From an uncultured Ruminococcus sp. (GTDB lineage Bacteria; Bacillota; Clostridia; Oscillospirales; CAG-272), in the NCBI GenBank assembly GCA_900551005.1, contig URUL01000037.1:1-17667 (forward strand): 17,667 nucleotides of DNA, read 5' to 3'. The position numbers and the translations under genes were made by a program. Positions 8,061 through 14,263 of the stretch are shown here, one piece after another. The stretch's first letter is position 1. Each line of letters opens with the position of its first letter. The notes under the pieces are model-generated. The model did not search any database and was not told where the DNA came from. It saw only the letters and a list, made by a program, of their open reading frames with translations.

Positions 8061-8074
8061 GTTCAATTTTGAAC
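8061..8074 (+). promoter_or_regulatory. MarR operator 2 at the transcription start
   Basis: GTTCAATTTTGAAC is a perfect 6-2-6 palindrome differing from operator 1 at one base. It starts 26 bp downstream of operator 1, covers the expected +1, and lies before the GGAGG of marR. Two near-identical sites around the promoter point to autorepression. Confidence 0.72.
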
Positions 8075-8091
8075 TTTAATGGAGGAAACGC

Positions 8092-8547
8092 ATGGCGAAA
8101 AATACTTTTGCGGATTTTGTGATAGGTATGGCAAAGGAATATGAGCCGTATCGCAGGAAGATAATGGAGCGCTTCGGCCTCTCTGCGGCAGAGGTGGATG
8201 TGCTCATGTTTCTTTCCAATAATCCCGAATATAATACGGCTGCACAGGTTTCGAAAATACGCATGATACCGAAATCGCACGTTTCGCTCGCCGTAGGCTT
8301 GCTCTCTGAAAAGGGACTTCTCTGCAAGCAGAAGGGCAAGAGCCGCAGATCCGTATGCCTCATTCCTTCCAAAAGAGCGGCAGAGATAACAGATTTCGGG
8401 CGCAAAATGCAGGATGAGTTTCAGCAGGCGCTCTATTGCGGTCTTTCGGAGACAGAAAAAGCCATCTTAGAGTCCCTGCACCGCAAGATCACGGAAAACA
8501 TGGAAAATATTAAAAAATCAAACGAAAACGGAGATAAAAACAGATGA
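8092..8547 (+). CDS. MarR family transcriptional regulator
   Basis: This 151-residue protein has the MarR winged-helix fold. The HTH region begins at LSAAEVDVLMFL (about residues 30-41), followed by TAAQVSKIRMIPKSHVSLAVGLLSEKGLL. The recognition helix lies at about 60-72 and the wing KQKGKSRRSVCLIP at about 79-92. The terminal helices would form the dimer. It probably represses its own promoter through the two GTTCRATTTTGAAC sites and is released by an unknown ligand, perhaps the compound exported by the next gene. Three cysteines (near 78, 89 and 125) leave a redox or sulfur signal possible but unproven. GGAGG sits six bases before the ATG, and the stop overlaps the start of the exporter (ATGA), so the two are translationally coupled. 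Confidence 0.92.
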   Translation: MAKNTFADFVIGMAKEYEPYRRKIMERFGLSAAEVDVLMFLSNNPEYNTAAQVSKIRMIPKSHVSLAVGLLSEKGLLCKQKGKSRRSVCLIPSKRAAEITDFGRKMQDEFQQALYCGLSETEKAILESLHRKITENMENIKKSNENGDKNR

Positions 8548-9320
8548 AATATCTCATGGAAATCATCGTATGCTTTTTTGCGGGCATGGGTGCGGGACTC
8601 GGCACGGGTTTTGCCGGCATGAGCGCCGCCGCGGTCATAACACCGATGCTTGTGACATTTCTCGATATAGAACCGTACACCGCCGTCGGTATCGCGCTCG
8701 CATCCGATATCCTCGCAAGTGCCGTATCGGCTTATACCTACGGCAAAAACAAAAATCTCGATATTAAAAACGGTCTTGTCATGATGGTGAGCGTGCTCAT
8801 TTTCACCGTTATCGGCAGCTGGGTGTCCAAGCTCGTCCCCTCGACCGCGATGGGCAATTTCTCGGTAATCATGACATTCCTGCTCGGTATAAAATTCATC
8901 GTCAAGCCGGTCATGACGACAAAAGAAGCCATGCAGGCGATCTCGCCGAAAGAAAAGTTCATCAAGTCTGTCATCTGCGGCTCCGGTGTCGGCTTCATAT
9001 GCGGCTTCATCGGCGCCGGCGGCGGCATGATGATGCTTCTCCTGCTCACGAGCGTACTCGGCTTTGAGCTTAAAACTGCCGTCGGTACGAGCGTTTTCAT
9101 CATGTCCTTCACGGCGCTCACCGGCTCTGTTTCTCATTTTGTCATCGGCGGAAAGCCCGATGTTCTTCTGCTCTGTCTCTGCGTCGTCTTCACTCTGATA
9201 TGGGCAAGGATCGCCGCCGTCATAGCCAACAAGGCAAAGCCGAAGACCCTCAACCGTGCGACGGGTGTCGTTCTCGTCGTGCTCGGCATCGTCATCCTAT
9301 CCTTCTCGCTCATAAAATAA
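8544..9320 (+). CDS. TauE/SafE family membrane exporter
   Basis: This 258-residue integral membrane protein has about eight helices and the internal duplication typical of TauE/SafE (formerly DUF81). The Gly-rich GAGLGTGFAGMSAA near residues 17-30 is echoed by GFICGFIGAGGGMMM near 151-165. The family moves small anions such as sulfite, sulfoacetate or related organosulfur compounds across the cytoplasmic membrane; the substrate here cannot be assigned. Overlap of its ATG with the marR stop shows that it is the regulator's direct target. A likely picture is ligand-induced export. No strong terminator follows. Confidence 0.9.
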   Translation: MKYLMEIIVCFFAGMGAGLGTGFAGMSAAAVITPMLVTFLDIEPYTAVGIALASDILASAVSAYTYGKNKNLDIKNGLVMMVSVLIFTVIGSWVSKLVPSTAMGNFSVIMTFLLGIKFIVKPVMTTKEAMQAISPKEKFIKSVICGSGVGFICGFIGAGGGMMMLLLLTSVLGFELKTAVGTSVFIMSFTALTGSVSHFVIGGKPDVLLLCLCVVFTLIWARIAAVIANKAKPKTLNRATGVVLVVLGIVILSFSLIK

Positions 9321-9340
9321 CGTCATTATACCGTGTAAAA

Positions 9341-9395
9341 GCCCGATTACGGCATTTTTCCCGCAATTTTATCGCAAATATACCGAAAATCGGGC
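9341..9395. repeat. inverted repeat after tauE, weak terminator at best
   Basis: GCCCGATT (9341-9348) pairs with AATCGGGC (9388-9395) across a 39-base loop. A shorter CCGT/ACGG hairpin inside ends in ATTTTT. Neither is a convincing intrinsic terminator, so some read-through from tauE into the ribosomal cluster is possible. Confidence 0.3.
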
Positions 9396-9404
9396 AAAAT
9401 CCTA

Positions 9405-9433
9405 TTGACAAGAGGGCTTTTATATGATATTAT
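9405..9433 (+). promoter_or_regulatory. promoter of rpmG-secE-nusG cluster
   Basis: A perfect TTGACA (9405-9410), a 17-bp spacer ending in TGA (extended -10), and TATTAT (9428-9433) form a strong promoter. The transcript should begin near 9440, giving a leader of about 185 bases before rpmG. Confidence 0.85.
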
Positions 9434-9444
9434 AATATCACCTC

Positions 9445-9476
9445 ATAGGAGGCGGTACTTTTTTATGCGCTCCTAT
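9445..9476 (+). promoter_or_regulatory. 5' hairpin of the rpmG leader
   Basis: ATAGGAGGC (9445-9453) pairs with GC plus CTCCTAT (9467-9476) with one bulged G, forming a nine-pair stem at the very 5' end of the predicted transcript. It could protect the transcript or bind a regulator; its role is not known to me. Confidence 0.5.
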
Positions 9477-9495
9477 CCGAGGGAGGTACTAAACA

Positions 9496-9531
9496 ATGCC
9501 GACGAAAAAGAATAATACGGCGCTTTTCTAA
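9496..9531 (+). CDS. putative 11-residue leader peptide upstream of rpmG
   Basis: A short frame, MPTKKNNTALF, begins at an ATG preceded by GGGAGG at nine bases, a full-quality ribosome binding site. It ends just before a hairpin and a terminator-like stem. Its last codons and stop lie in a possible small stem-loop (9518-9538, GGCGCTT with AAGC-T-GCC), so translation would change the fold of the leader. It has no similarity I recognise. It is either a true attenuation peptide or a chance frame behind a good site. Confidence 0.45.
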   Translation: MPTKKNNTALF

Positions 9532-9545
9532 AGCTGCCATATTTT

Positions 9546-9583
9546 GTCGCGCTTCTGTTTTAAAACCGAAGAGCGGCATTTTT
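9546..9583 (+). terminator. terminator-like hairpin in rpmG leader (possible attenuator)
   Basis: GTCGCGCTTC (9546-9555) pairs with GAAGAGCGGC (9568-9577) with one wobble and one mismatch, and the loop contains the palindrome GTTTTAAAAC. ATTTTTA follows (T-run 9579-9583). It stands between the leader frame and rpmG, the position of an attenuator rather than of a gene end. Confidence 0.6.
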
Positions 9584-9625
9584 ATTAGCTTTCAATCGGC
9601 TAAATACAAACAGGAGGTCCCGAAA

Positions 9626-9775
9626 ATGCGCGTTAGAATCACTCTCGCATGCAGTGAATGCAAGCAAAGAAACTACGACACAATGAAGAACAAGAAAAAC
9701 GATCCTGACAGACTTGAGCTCAACAAGTACTGCAAGTTTTGTCGCAAGCACACCCTGCACAAAGAAACCAAGTAA
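9626..9775 (+). CDS. rpmG: 50S ribosomal protein L33, zinc-ribbon type
   Basis: This 49-residue large-subunit protein is MRVRITLACSEC followed by KNKKNDPDRLELNKYCKFC. Two CxxC pairs (C9/C12 and C36/C39) mark the zinc-binding (C+) form of L33. It binds near the E site of the 50S subunit. AGGAGG lies nine bases before the ATG. It is the first full gene of the rpmG-secE-nusG-rplK-rplA cluster and follows a long structured leader. Zinc-independent paralogues exist in other Firmicutes, but this copy keeps all four cysteines. Confidence 0.95.
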   Translation: MRVRITLACSECKQRNYDTMKNKKNDPDRLELNKYCKFCRKHTLHKETK

Positions 9776-9818
9776 AAGAATTTGGGCTTTTTAATAAAAG
9801 CTCGGCAAGGAGGAAAAC

Positions 9819-10052
9819 ATGGCAGAACAAACCAAAACTGCAAAAGTAGGATTTTTCAAGAAGATCGGAAAATTCTTCAAAGACTATAGGAGCGAATTCA
9901 AGAAGCTCGTATGGCCCACTCCGAAGCAGCTTCTCAAGAATACCGCGGTAGTTCTTGCGGGCATCATTGTTTTCGGTGCGTTCCTTGCGGCTGTAGACTA
10001 TGGTTTCACACAGCTTTTCGTAGCGCTCGGCAACTGGTTCGCCCTGCTGTAA
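9819..10052 (+). CDS. secE: preprotein translocase subunit SecE
   Basis: This 77-residue single-span subunit of the SecYEG channel clamps SecY in the membrane. An amphipathic N-terminal helix (about residues 11-30) leads into the hallmark EFKKLVWPTPKQ (26-37). One transmembrane helix follows (about 43-68). The short, one-helix form is normal for Gram-positive bacteria. AAGGAGG lies a few bases before the ATG. It is encoded between rpmG and nusG, the standard position. Confidence 0.95.
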   Translation: MAEQTKTAKVGFFKKIGKFFKDYRSEFKKLVWPTPKQLLKNTAVVLAGIIVFGAFLAAVDYGFTQLFVALGNWFALL

Positions 10053-10054
10053 TT

Positions 10055-10077
10055 CTATTTTGGATTTTTCAAAATAG
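10055..10077 (+). repeat. secE-nusG intercistronic hairpin
   Basis: CTATTTTG (10055-10062) pairs perfectly with CAAAATAG (10070-10077) around a seven-base loop and is followed only by TTTA. The stem is AU-rich and too weak to terminate well; it may stabilise or mark the intercistronic mRNA. Confidence 0.35.
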
Positions 10078-10097
10078 TTTATCAGGAGGAGCAGAAC

Positions 10098-10625
10098 ATG
10101 GATCAAACGAGCGAAGCAAAATGGTATGTCGTTCATACCTATTCCGGATATGAAAACAAAGTCAAGACAAATCTCGAGAAGATCATCGAAAACCGCGGCA
10201 TCTCTCATCTGATTACAGATGTGAAGGTTCCTTCGGAGATCATTGTTGAAGAATCCGGCGATCAGAGAAAAGAAGTGGAAAGCAAGCTCTTTCCGAGCTA
10301 TGTCTTCGTCAAGATGATCATGTCGGACGAAACATGGCATGTCGTAAGAAACATCACAGGCGCTACCGGCTTTGTCGGTCCCGGCTCGCGCCCCGTCCCG
10401 CTTTCGGATAAGGAGGTTGAAGCGCTCGGTGTAGATACCAGAGTAGCCGCTCCCACCTTTGAAATCGGCAGCAATGTCAAGATCGTAAACGGTCCTATGT
10501 CCGGCTTTGTCGGCAAGGTCGAAAGCATCTCGGCAGACGGCAAAAAAGTCACGGTACTCGCATCCGTATTCGGCAGAGATACCGCAGTAGAACTCGACAC
10601 ATCAAGTGTCGCTCTCGCAGATTGA
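10098..10625 (+). CDS. nusG: transcription termination/antitermination factor NusG
   Basis: This 175-residue factor binds RNA polymerase and couples it to the ribosome or to pausing signals. The NGN domain starts at KWYVVHTYSGYENKV and includes FPSYVFVKM (65-73) and GATGFVGPG (88-96). A KOW domain follows (about 124-150, IGSNVKIVNGPMSGFVGKV). The length is normal for Firmicutes, with no inserted domain. AGGAGGAG precedes the ATG at good spacing. It lies 45 bp after secE and is followed by a structured leader for rplK. Confidence 0.96.
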   Translation: MDQTSEAKWYVVHTYSGYENKVKTNLEKIIENRGISHLITDVKVPSEIIVEESGDQRKEVESKLFPSYVFVKMIMSDETWHVVRNITGATGFVGPGSRPVPLSDKEVEALGVDTRVAAPTFEIGSNVKIVNGPMSGFVGKVESISADGKKVTVLASVFGRDTAVELDTSSVALAD

Positions 10626-10637
10626 CAAAACTTTTTC

Positions 10638-10663
10638 GCGCATAGTACAGCCTTATTATGCGC
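10638..10663 (+). repeat. hairpin just after nusG
   Basis: GCGCATA (10638-10644) pairs perfectly with TATGCGC (10657-10663) around twelve bases. No T-run follows. It abuts the probable L1-binding hairpin and may be part of the same leader fold. Confidence 0.45.
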
Positions 10664-10665
10664 TT

Positions 10666-10714
10666 GTGGGAGGGAGAAAATTTTTATTCTTATGATTCTC
10701 CCGAGGATTACCAC
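10666..10714 (+). promoter_or_regulatory. probable L1-binding leader of the rplK-rplA mRNA
   Basis: GTGG (10666-10669) pairs with CCAC (10711-10714), enclosing an asymmetric internal loop with GAGGATTA on the 3' side and an upper stem GGGAGAA/TTCTCCC (10672-10678 with 10696-10702). A GTGGGAG...ATTACCAC leader before rplK is a recurrent Firmicute pattern. L1 is known to bind such a leader and repress its own operon. The pairing is seen directly; the L1 role comes from knowledge of the family. Confidence 0.6.
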
Positions 10715-10731
10715 ATTCGGAGGTGTAAATT

Positions 10732-11157
10732 ATGGCAAAGAAAATTACGGCTTACGTTAAATTGCAACTGCCTGCGGGCAAAGCAACTCCCCAGCCGCCT
10801 GTTGGTCCGGCTCTCGGTCAGCACGGTGTCAATATCGCAGCGTTCACAAAGGAATTCAATGAGCGCACAAAGAATGATATCGGTCTTATAATCCCTGTTG
10901 TCATCACAATATTCGCAGACCGTTCATTTTCCTTCATCACAAAAACTCCTCCCGCAGCCGTTCTCATAAAGAAGGCTTGCGGAATCGAGACGGCTTCCGC
11001 TGTTCCGAATAAGACAAAGGTTGCTTCCCTCACAAAGGAGCAGGTACGCAAAATCGCCGAAACAAAGATGCCCGACCTCAATGCAGCTTCCGTAGAAGCA
11101 GCTATGAGCATGATTGCAGGTACAGCCCGCAGCATGGGTATCACGGTAGAGGACTAA
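10732..11157 (+). CDS. rplK: 50S ribosomal protein L11
   Basis: This 141-residue protein of the GTPase-associated centre binds 23S rRNA helices 43-44 and is contacted by translation factors. The N-terminus has the conserved LQLPAGKATPQPPVGPALGQ and GVNIAAFTKEFN, and the C-terminal RNA-binding domain ends in KMPDLNAASVEAAMSMIAGT and RSMGI. The length matches the family. CGGAGGTG precedes the ATG. It is followed after 14 bp by rplA, and both are probably controlled by the leader at 10666-10714. Confidence 0.97.
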   Translation: MAKKITAYVKLQLPAGKATPQPPVGPALGQHGVNIAAFTKEFNERTKNDIGLIIPVVITIFADRSFSFITKTPPAAVLIKKACGIETASAVPNKTKVASLTKEQVRKIAETKMPDLNAASVEAAMSMIAGTARSMGITVED

Positions 11158-11171
11158 GGAGGTAAGCGATA

Positions 11172-11867
11172 ATGTTTAAGGGTAAGAAATATCAGGATAG
11201 TGCAAAGCTTATCGACAAGACAAAGCTTTATGACAGCAACGAGGCAATATCTCTCGTATGCCAGACATCCAAAGCAAAATTTGATGAAACAATCGAGCTT
11301 CACATCCGTCTCGGCGTTGACAGCCGTCATGCAGACCAGCAGGTCCGCGGTGCGGTAGTTCTTCCGCACGGTACAGGTAAGACTGTCAGAACCCTCGTTT
11401 TTGCGAAGGGTGACAAGGCAGAGGCAGCTAAGGCAGCAGGCGCTGATTATGTAGGCGCTGAAGATATGGTTGCCAAGATCACAAGCGAAAACTGGTTCGA
11501 TTTCGACGTCGTTATCGCTACGCCCGATATGATGGGCGTTATCGGCCGTCTCGGTAAGGTTCTCGGTCCCAAGGGACTCATGCCGAACCCCAAGGCAGGT
11601 ACGGTTACCATGGATGTTGCCAAGGCTGTTAACGAAGCCAAGGCAGGTAAGATCGAGTACCGTCTCGACAAGACCAACATCATCCACTGCCCCATCGGCA
11701 AGGCTTCCTTCGGTGTTGAAAAGCTTCAGGATAACTTCAATACGCTCATGGGTGCCGTTATCAAGGCTAAGCCTGCCGCTGCAAAGGGTCAGTACATCAA
11801 GAGTTGCGTTATCGCAAGCACGATGGGTCCCGGCGTCAAGATCAATCAGGCTAAGCTTGATATTTAA
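11172..11867 (+). CDS. rplA: 50S ribosomal protein L1
   Basis: This 231-residue L1-stalk protein moves deacylated tRNA out of the E site and, in many bacteria, represses its own mRNA. Conserved segments include VDSRHADQQVRGAVVLPHGTG, TPDMMGVIGRLGKVLGPKGLMPNPKAGTV (split here by reading order only) and KAGKIEYRLDKTNIIHCPIGK. GGAGG lies just before the ATG, partly overlapping the rplK stop region. It ends the ribosomal cluster in this window: a strong terminator follows 22 bases later, and rplJ does not appear. Confidence 0.97.
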   Translation: MFKGKKYQDSAKLIDKTKLYDSNEAISLVCQTSKAKFDETIELHIRLGVDSRHADQQVRGAVVLPHGTGKTVRTLVFAKGDKAEAAKAAGADYVGAEDMVAKITSENWFDFDVVIATPDMMGVIGRLGKVLGPKGLMPNPKAGTVTMDVAKAVNEAKAGKIEYRLDKTNIIHCPIGKASFGVEKLQDNFNTLMGAVIKAKPAAAKGQYIKSCVIASTMGPGVKINQAKLDI

Positions 11868-11888
11868 TTGACTGATCAAAAAAGAAAG

Positions 11889-11922
11889 CAGAGTCGATAG
11901 CAAACGCTTCGGCTCTGTTTTT
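11889..11922 (+). terminator. intrinsic terminator of the rplK-rplA operon
   Basis: CAGAGTCGA (11889-11897) pairs with TCGGCTCTG (11909-11917) with one wobble and is followed by TTTTT. This is a clear rho-independent terminator. Confidence 0.88.
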
Positions 11923-12066
11923 GTTTGCCCGCCTTCCGCAGCGGTTCGATATGACTTAAAACCCCGACAGAAGAATGGGTGATGTCCTTATCGAAGAAAT
12001 AAGCAGGGGGATGGGCGCAGCCCGATGCATTTGTAAAACAAATGCGAAACCGGCGATAAAACAGAA

Positions 12067-12111
12067 GGGAGAGTCATGCGGAAGCAAAATTCCGTAAGAC
12101 TCTCTCTTTTT
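12067..12111 (+). terminator. long terminator-like hairpin in left end
   Basis: GGGAGAGTC and TGCGGAA pair with TTCCGTA and GACTCTCTC (12067-12106) in a stem of about 17 pairs with one A-A mismatch and two wobbles, a GCAAAA loop, and TTTTT at 12107-12111. It faces inward and would stop transcripts arriving from the ribosomal side. Confidence 0.65.
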
Positions 12112-12248
12112 CTGCTGTCTATGAGTGATATTCTTTGCTTTCGCAAAGAGTGATATTGCCCTTGCGGGCAGTGATATTCTATTCGCTCTAAAACTCGTGA
12201 AGCGAATATCACCGCGTAGCAATATCACTCGCCAAGGGCGAATAGAAC

Positions 12249-12280
12249 TGGCGTGATACTCCGTTAAGAGCATCACGCCA
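12249..12280. repeat. inner hairpin of left end
   Basis: TGGCGTGAT (12249-12257) pairs perfectly with ATCACGCCA (12272-12280), and an inner CTC/GAG pair continues the stem. The loop contains TCCGTTAAGAG. A related sequence forms the inner hairpin of the right end and the right terminal motif (14500-14526, 22 of 27 bases like 12259-12285). Confidence 0.7.
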
Positions 12281-12462
12281 ATGCGCCCATTAACTATCGG
12301 ATGTCACAACAGGTGACTGAGAGCGCAAACGGGTAGAGATCAAATATTAAAATCCAATCTTATTACACTCCTTATTTTCCATTTCGTCAAGGATATATTT
12401 GTAAAAATCGCCGAGAAAATTCATTTAATCTATACAAAGTAAACTAAAATCAAGAAACTACC

Positions 12463-12491
12463 TTGACGTTAGTTTTTCATGATGTTATACT
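12463..12491 (+). promoter_or_regulatory. promoter of the heparinase-type gene
   Basis: TTGACG (12463-12468), a 17-bp spacer ending in TGT (extended -10), and TATACT (12486-12491). Transcription should start near 12498, leaving a leader of about 50 bases. The cassette therefore carries its own promoter. The 180 bases before it (12281-12462) are AT-rich without a recognisable feature. Confidence 0.75.
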
Positions 12492-12513
12492 TTAGGCAAG
12501 GCGTAAAGCCTAA
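12492..12513 (+). promoter_or_regulatory. possible operator at the heparinase promoter
   Basis: TTAGGC (12492-12497) and GCCTAA (12508-12513) form a perfect inverted repeat around the expected transcription start, directly after the -10 box. It would suit a repressor dimer, but no regulator gene is present in the cassette. Confidence 0.4.
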
Positions 12514-12547
12514 TATAAATCTTTTATAAAAGAAAGAGCCACGGCTT

Positions 12548-14215
12548 ATGGGAAGATTATTTAAAGAATTTACAGAAGAAAAATGGGATCAGGTACGCAC
12601 CCACGATTATTATGCTAAAGTACGCGCTGATATAGTCTCGCTGGCCGAAAGTTATATGAAGACCGATCCGCCGCGCGTAAGATTCCGCGACATACATCTT
12701 TTCGTCACCACGGGTAACAGAACCGTTTTCCAGGAGGTGTACCGCAACTACGAAGGAAGAATGAGATGCTTTTTCCTCGCCTATCTGCTGACAAAGGACG
12801 AAAAGTATATCGAAGAGCTTGCGGACGCCATCTGGAACGTCTGCGACTTTGAGACCTGGAGCCTCCCCGCTCACGTTCGCGAGGACATTCCCGAGGAAAG
12901 GCGCAAGACCTTCCTGGACCTTACTTCCACCATTATGGGCTACAGAGTTGCCGAGATCCTTTATTTCGTCGGCGACAAGCTTCCCGACCTTGTGCGCAAC
13001 AGAGCGAAACACGAGGTAAGAAAGAGAGTCATCGACTCCTACAAGGTCAACGATTTCTTCTGGAAGCGCACAACGAACAACTGGTCCGCGGTCTGCATCG
13101 GCGCTATCCTTTCCGCTTATCTCTACAGCTGTGAAAAAGAGGAGATAGACGAGCAGCTTCCCGCTATGCTTGAGACTATCGAATGTTATCTGAGCGGCTT
13201 TGACGACGACGGATGCTGTAAGGAAGGCTACGGATACTGGAATTACGGATTTTCCTTTTTCTGTCTCTTTGCAAGTATGCTCCGCGACTACACGGACGGC
13301 GAAATAGACCTCTTCAAGAGAGAAAAGGTTCACGAGATAGCCCGTTTCCAGCAGAACATGTCCATGAACGAACTAGAGTGCATCAGCTTTTCGGACGGCG
13401 AACGCGGCTTCTCTCCTTCCACCTGGCTCTCCCACTTCCTCAAAAAAGAATACCCCGACATCGAGATCCCTTCGCTTAAAATGAACGGAAATTACGGAAG
13501 CGCGCCTCTCCGCTACATTCTGTGGACCGATCCCGAGCTTGCGGAATCCACGATGTTCCCGAGGAACCATATCTACCACGACAATCAGTGGTTCATCAAC
13601 AGACAGAAGGATTACACGTTCGCTTGTAAGGCAGGCTGCAACGCCGAAAGCCATAACCACAACGACGTCGGTTCATTCCTTATCTCTAAGAACGGCAAAG
13701 TTACGCTTGTCGATATTGGTGGCGGAGAATACACCCGTCAGTACTTCGGTCCCGAGCGTTACACCATTCTCTGTAACTCCTCAAGAGGTCACAGTGTTCC
13801 GATAATCAACGGAAATCTGCAGGTGACGAGCAAGGAAAAGTCCGTCATCTACGTTGAAAAAGAGGACGAGTACTCCTTCTCCATGCAGAACGCTTACAGC
13901 ATCGAGACGCTGAAAGCCCTCACCCGTACCTTCAAATGCGATGCGGACGGCGTTTCCATGACCGATCAGTACGACTTCACCGAGAAGCCTACGGAGATCG
14001 TTGAAAGATTCGTTTCCATGTTACCTGCAGAAAAGGTTTCCGAGGGAGTTAGGGTCGGAGACACGGTCATCGTTTACGACAAGAGCAAATTCGATCTTAC
14101 CTTCAGCACCGAAGGCCACACCCGTTCCACAAACAACGTTGAAACCGTATATATCATCGACCTTAAGGTAAAAGAGCCTGCTGTTGACACCAAGGTCGAG
14201 ATAAGATTTATCTGA
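12548..14215 (+). CDS. heparinase II/III family protein (cytoplasmic polysaccharide lyase-like)
   Basis: This 555-residue protein has the two-part plan of heparinase II/III-type lyases. An alpha/alpha toroid (about residues 20-330) carries TTNNWSAVC (175-183) and KEGYGYWNYG (225-234). A beta-sandwich follows with CNAESHNHNDVGSF (364-377), VDIGGGEYT (388-396) and NSSRGHSVP (410-418), the core of the Hepar_II_III domain. The Asn, Tyr and His expected for beta-elimination are present at N177/N178, in the Tyr-rich segment, and at H369/H371. There is no signal peptide, so it should act in the cytosol on imported uronate-containing oligosaccharides; the real substrate is unknown. The ribosome binding site is weak (AAAGAAAGAG). 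It is the only gene in the inverted-end cassette and has no transporter or other sugar gene beside it. Confidence 0.85.
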   Translation: MGRLFKEFTEEKWDQVRTHDYYAKVRADIVSLAESYMKTDPPRVRFRDIHLFVTTGNRTVFQEVYRNYEGRMRCFFLAYLLTKDEKYIEELADAIWNVCDFETWSLPAHVREDIPEERRKTFLDLTSTIMGYRVAEILYFVGDKLPDLVRNRAKHEVRKRVIDSYKVNDFFWKRTTNNWSAVCIGAILSAYLYSCEKEEIDEQLPAMLETIECYLSGFDDDGCCKEGYGYWNYGFSFFCLFASMLRDYTDGEIDLFKREKVHEIARFQQNMSMNELECISFSDGERGFSPSTWLSHFLKKEYPDIEIPSLKMNGNYGSAPLRYILWTDPELAESTMFPRNHIYHDNQWFINRQKDYTFACKAGCNAESHNHNDVGSFLISKNGKVTLVDIGGGEYTRQYFGPERYTILCNSSRGHSVPIINGNLQVTSKEKSVIYVEKEDEYSFSMQNAYSIETLKALTRTFKCDADGVSMTDQYDFTEKPTEIVERFVSMLPAEKVSEGVRVGDTVIVYDKSKFDLTFSTEGHTRSTNNVETVYIIDLKVKEPAVDTKVEIRFI

Positions 14216-14236
14216 TATTCAGACCATGATACCAAA

Positions 14237-14263
14237 GCGTGTTATCCTTAAGAGAGAACACGC
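14237..14263. repeat. inner hairpin of right end
   Basis: GCGTGTT (14237-14243) pairs perfectly with AACACGC (14257-14263) around ATCCTTAAGAGAG. It lies 22 bases after the heparinase stop, lacks a T-run, and is the counterpart of the hairpin at 12249-12280. Confidence 0.68.

Larger units (their letters stand above)
11960..12280 (+). repeat. left structured end of the cassette
   Basis: Order from outside in: terminal motif (11960-11990); palindrome GCATTTGT-aaa-ACAAATGC (12027-12045); long hairpin plus T-run (12067-12111); AGTGATATT at 12124, 12149 and 12170; AATATCAC at 12205 and 12221; then the inner hairpin 12249-12280. The spaces between motif copies are short stems of unrelated sequence: CTTTGC/GCAAAG (12133-12148), GCCC/GGGC (12158-12169), TTCGCT/AGCGAA (12182-12206), CGCC/GGCG (12230-12240). 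Stem pairing is kept while sequence is not. Confidence 0.7.

Noticed and set aside
8433..9137. A 234-codon minus-strand frame opposite tauE.
   Set aside because: Its His/Asp/Arg-rich composition is typical of the antisense of a membrane protein gene; the plus-strand TauE/SafE protein is clear.
9776..9818. A tRNA gene between rpmG and secE, as found in some Firmicutes.
   Set aside because: The 43-base gap is too short. It holds only a small GGGCTTTT/AAAAGCTC hairpin and the secE ribosome binding site.
11154..11903. A 249-codon minus-strand frame opposite rplA.
   Set aside because: It is antisense to a certain ribosomal protein gene and has no recognisable product.
12124..12240. A CRISPR-like array of GTGATATT repeats.
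   Set aside because: The repeats are only 8-9 bases, they flip orientation, and the spacers are short self-complementary stems. No cas gene is present.
11956..12276. Long frames on the minus strand across the left structured end.
   Set aside because: They run through hairpins and repeated motifs with no start signal and look like a by-product of the repeat composition.
12351..12423. A 25-codon minus-strand frame, MNFLGDFYKYILDEMENKECNKIGF, in the region before the heparinase promoter.
   Set aside because: It has no ribosome binding site or family resemblance and lies in AT-rich DNA where short frames are expected. It could be a remnant of a gene end, but nothing supports expression.
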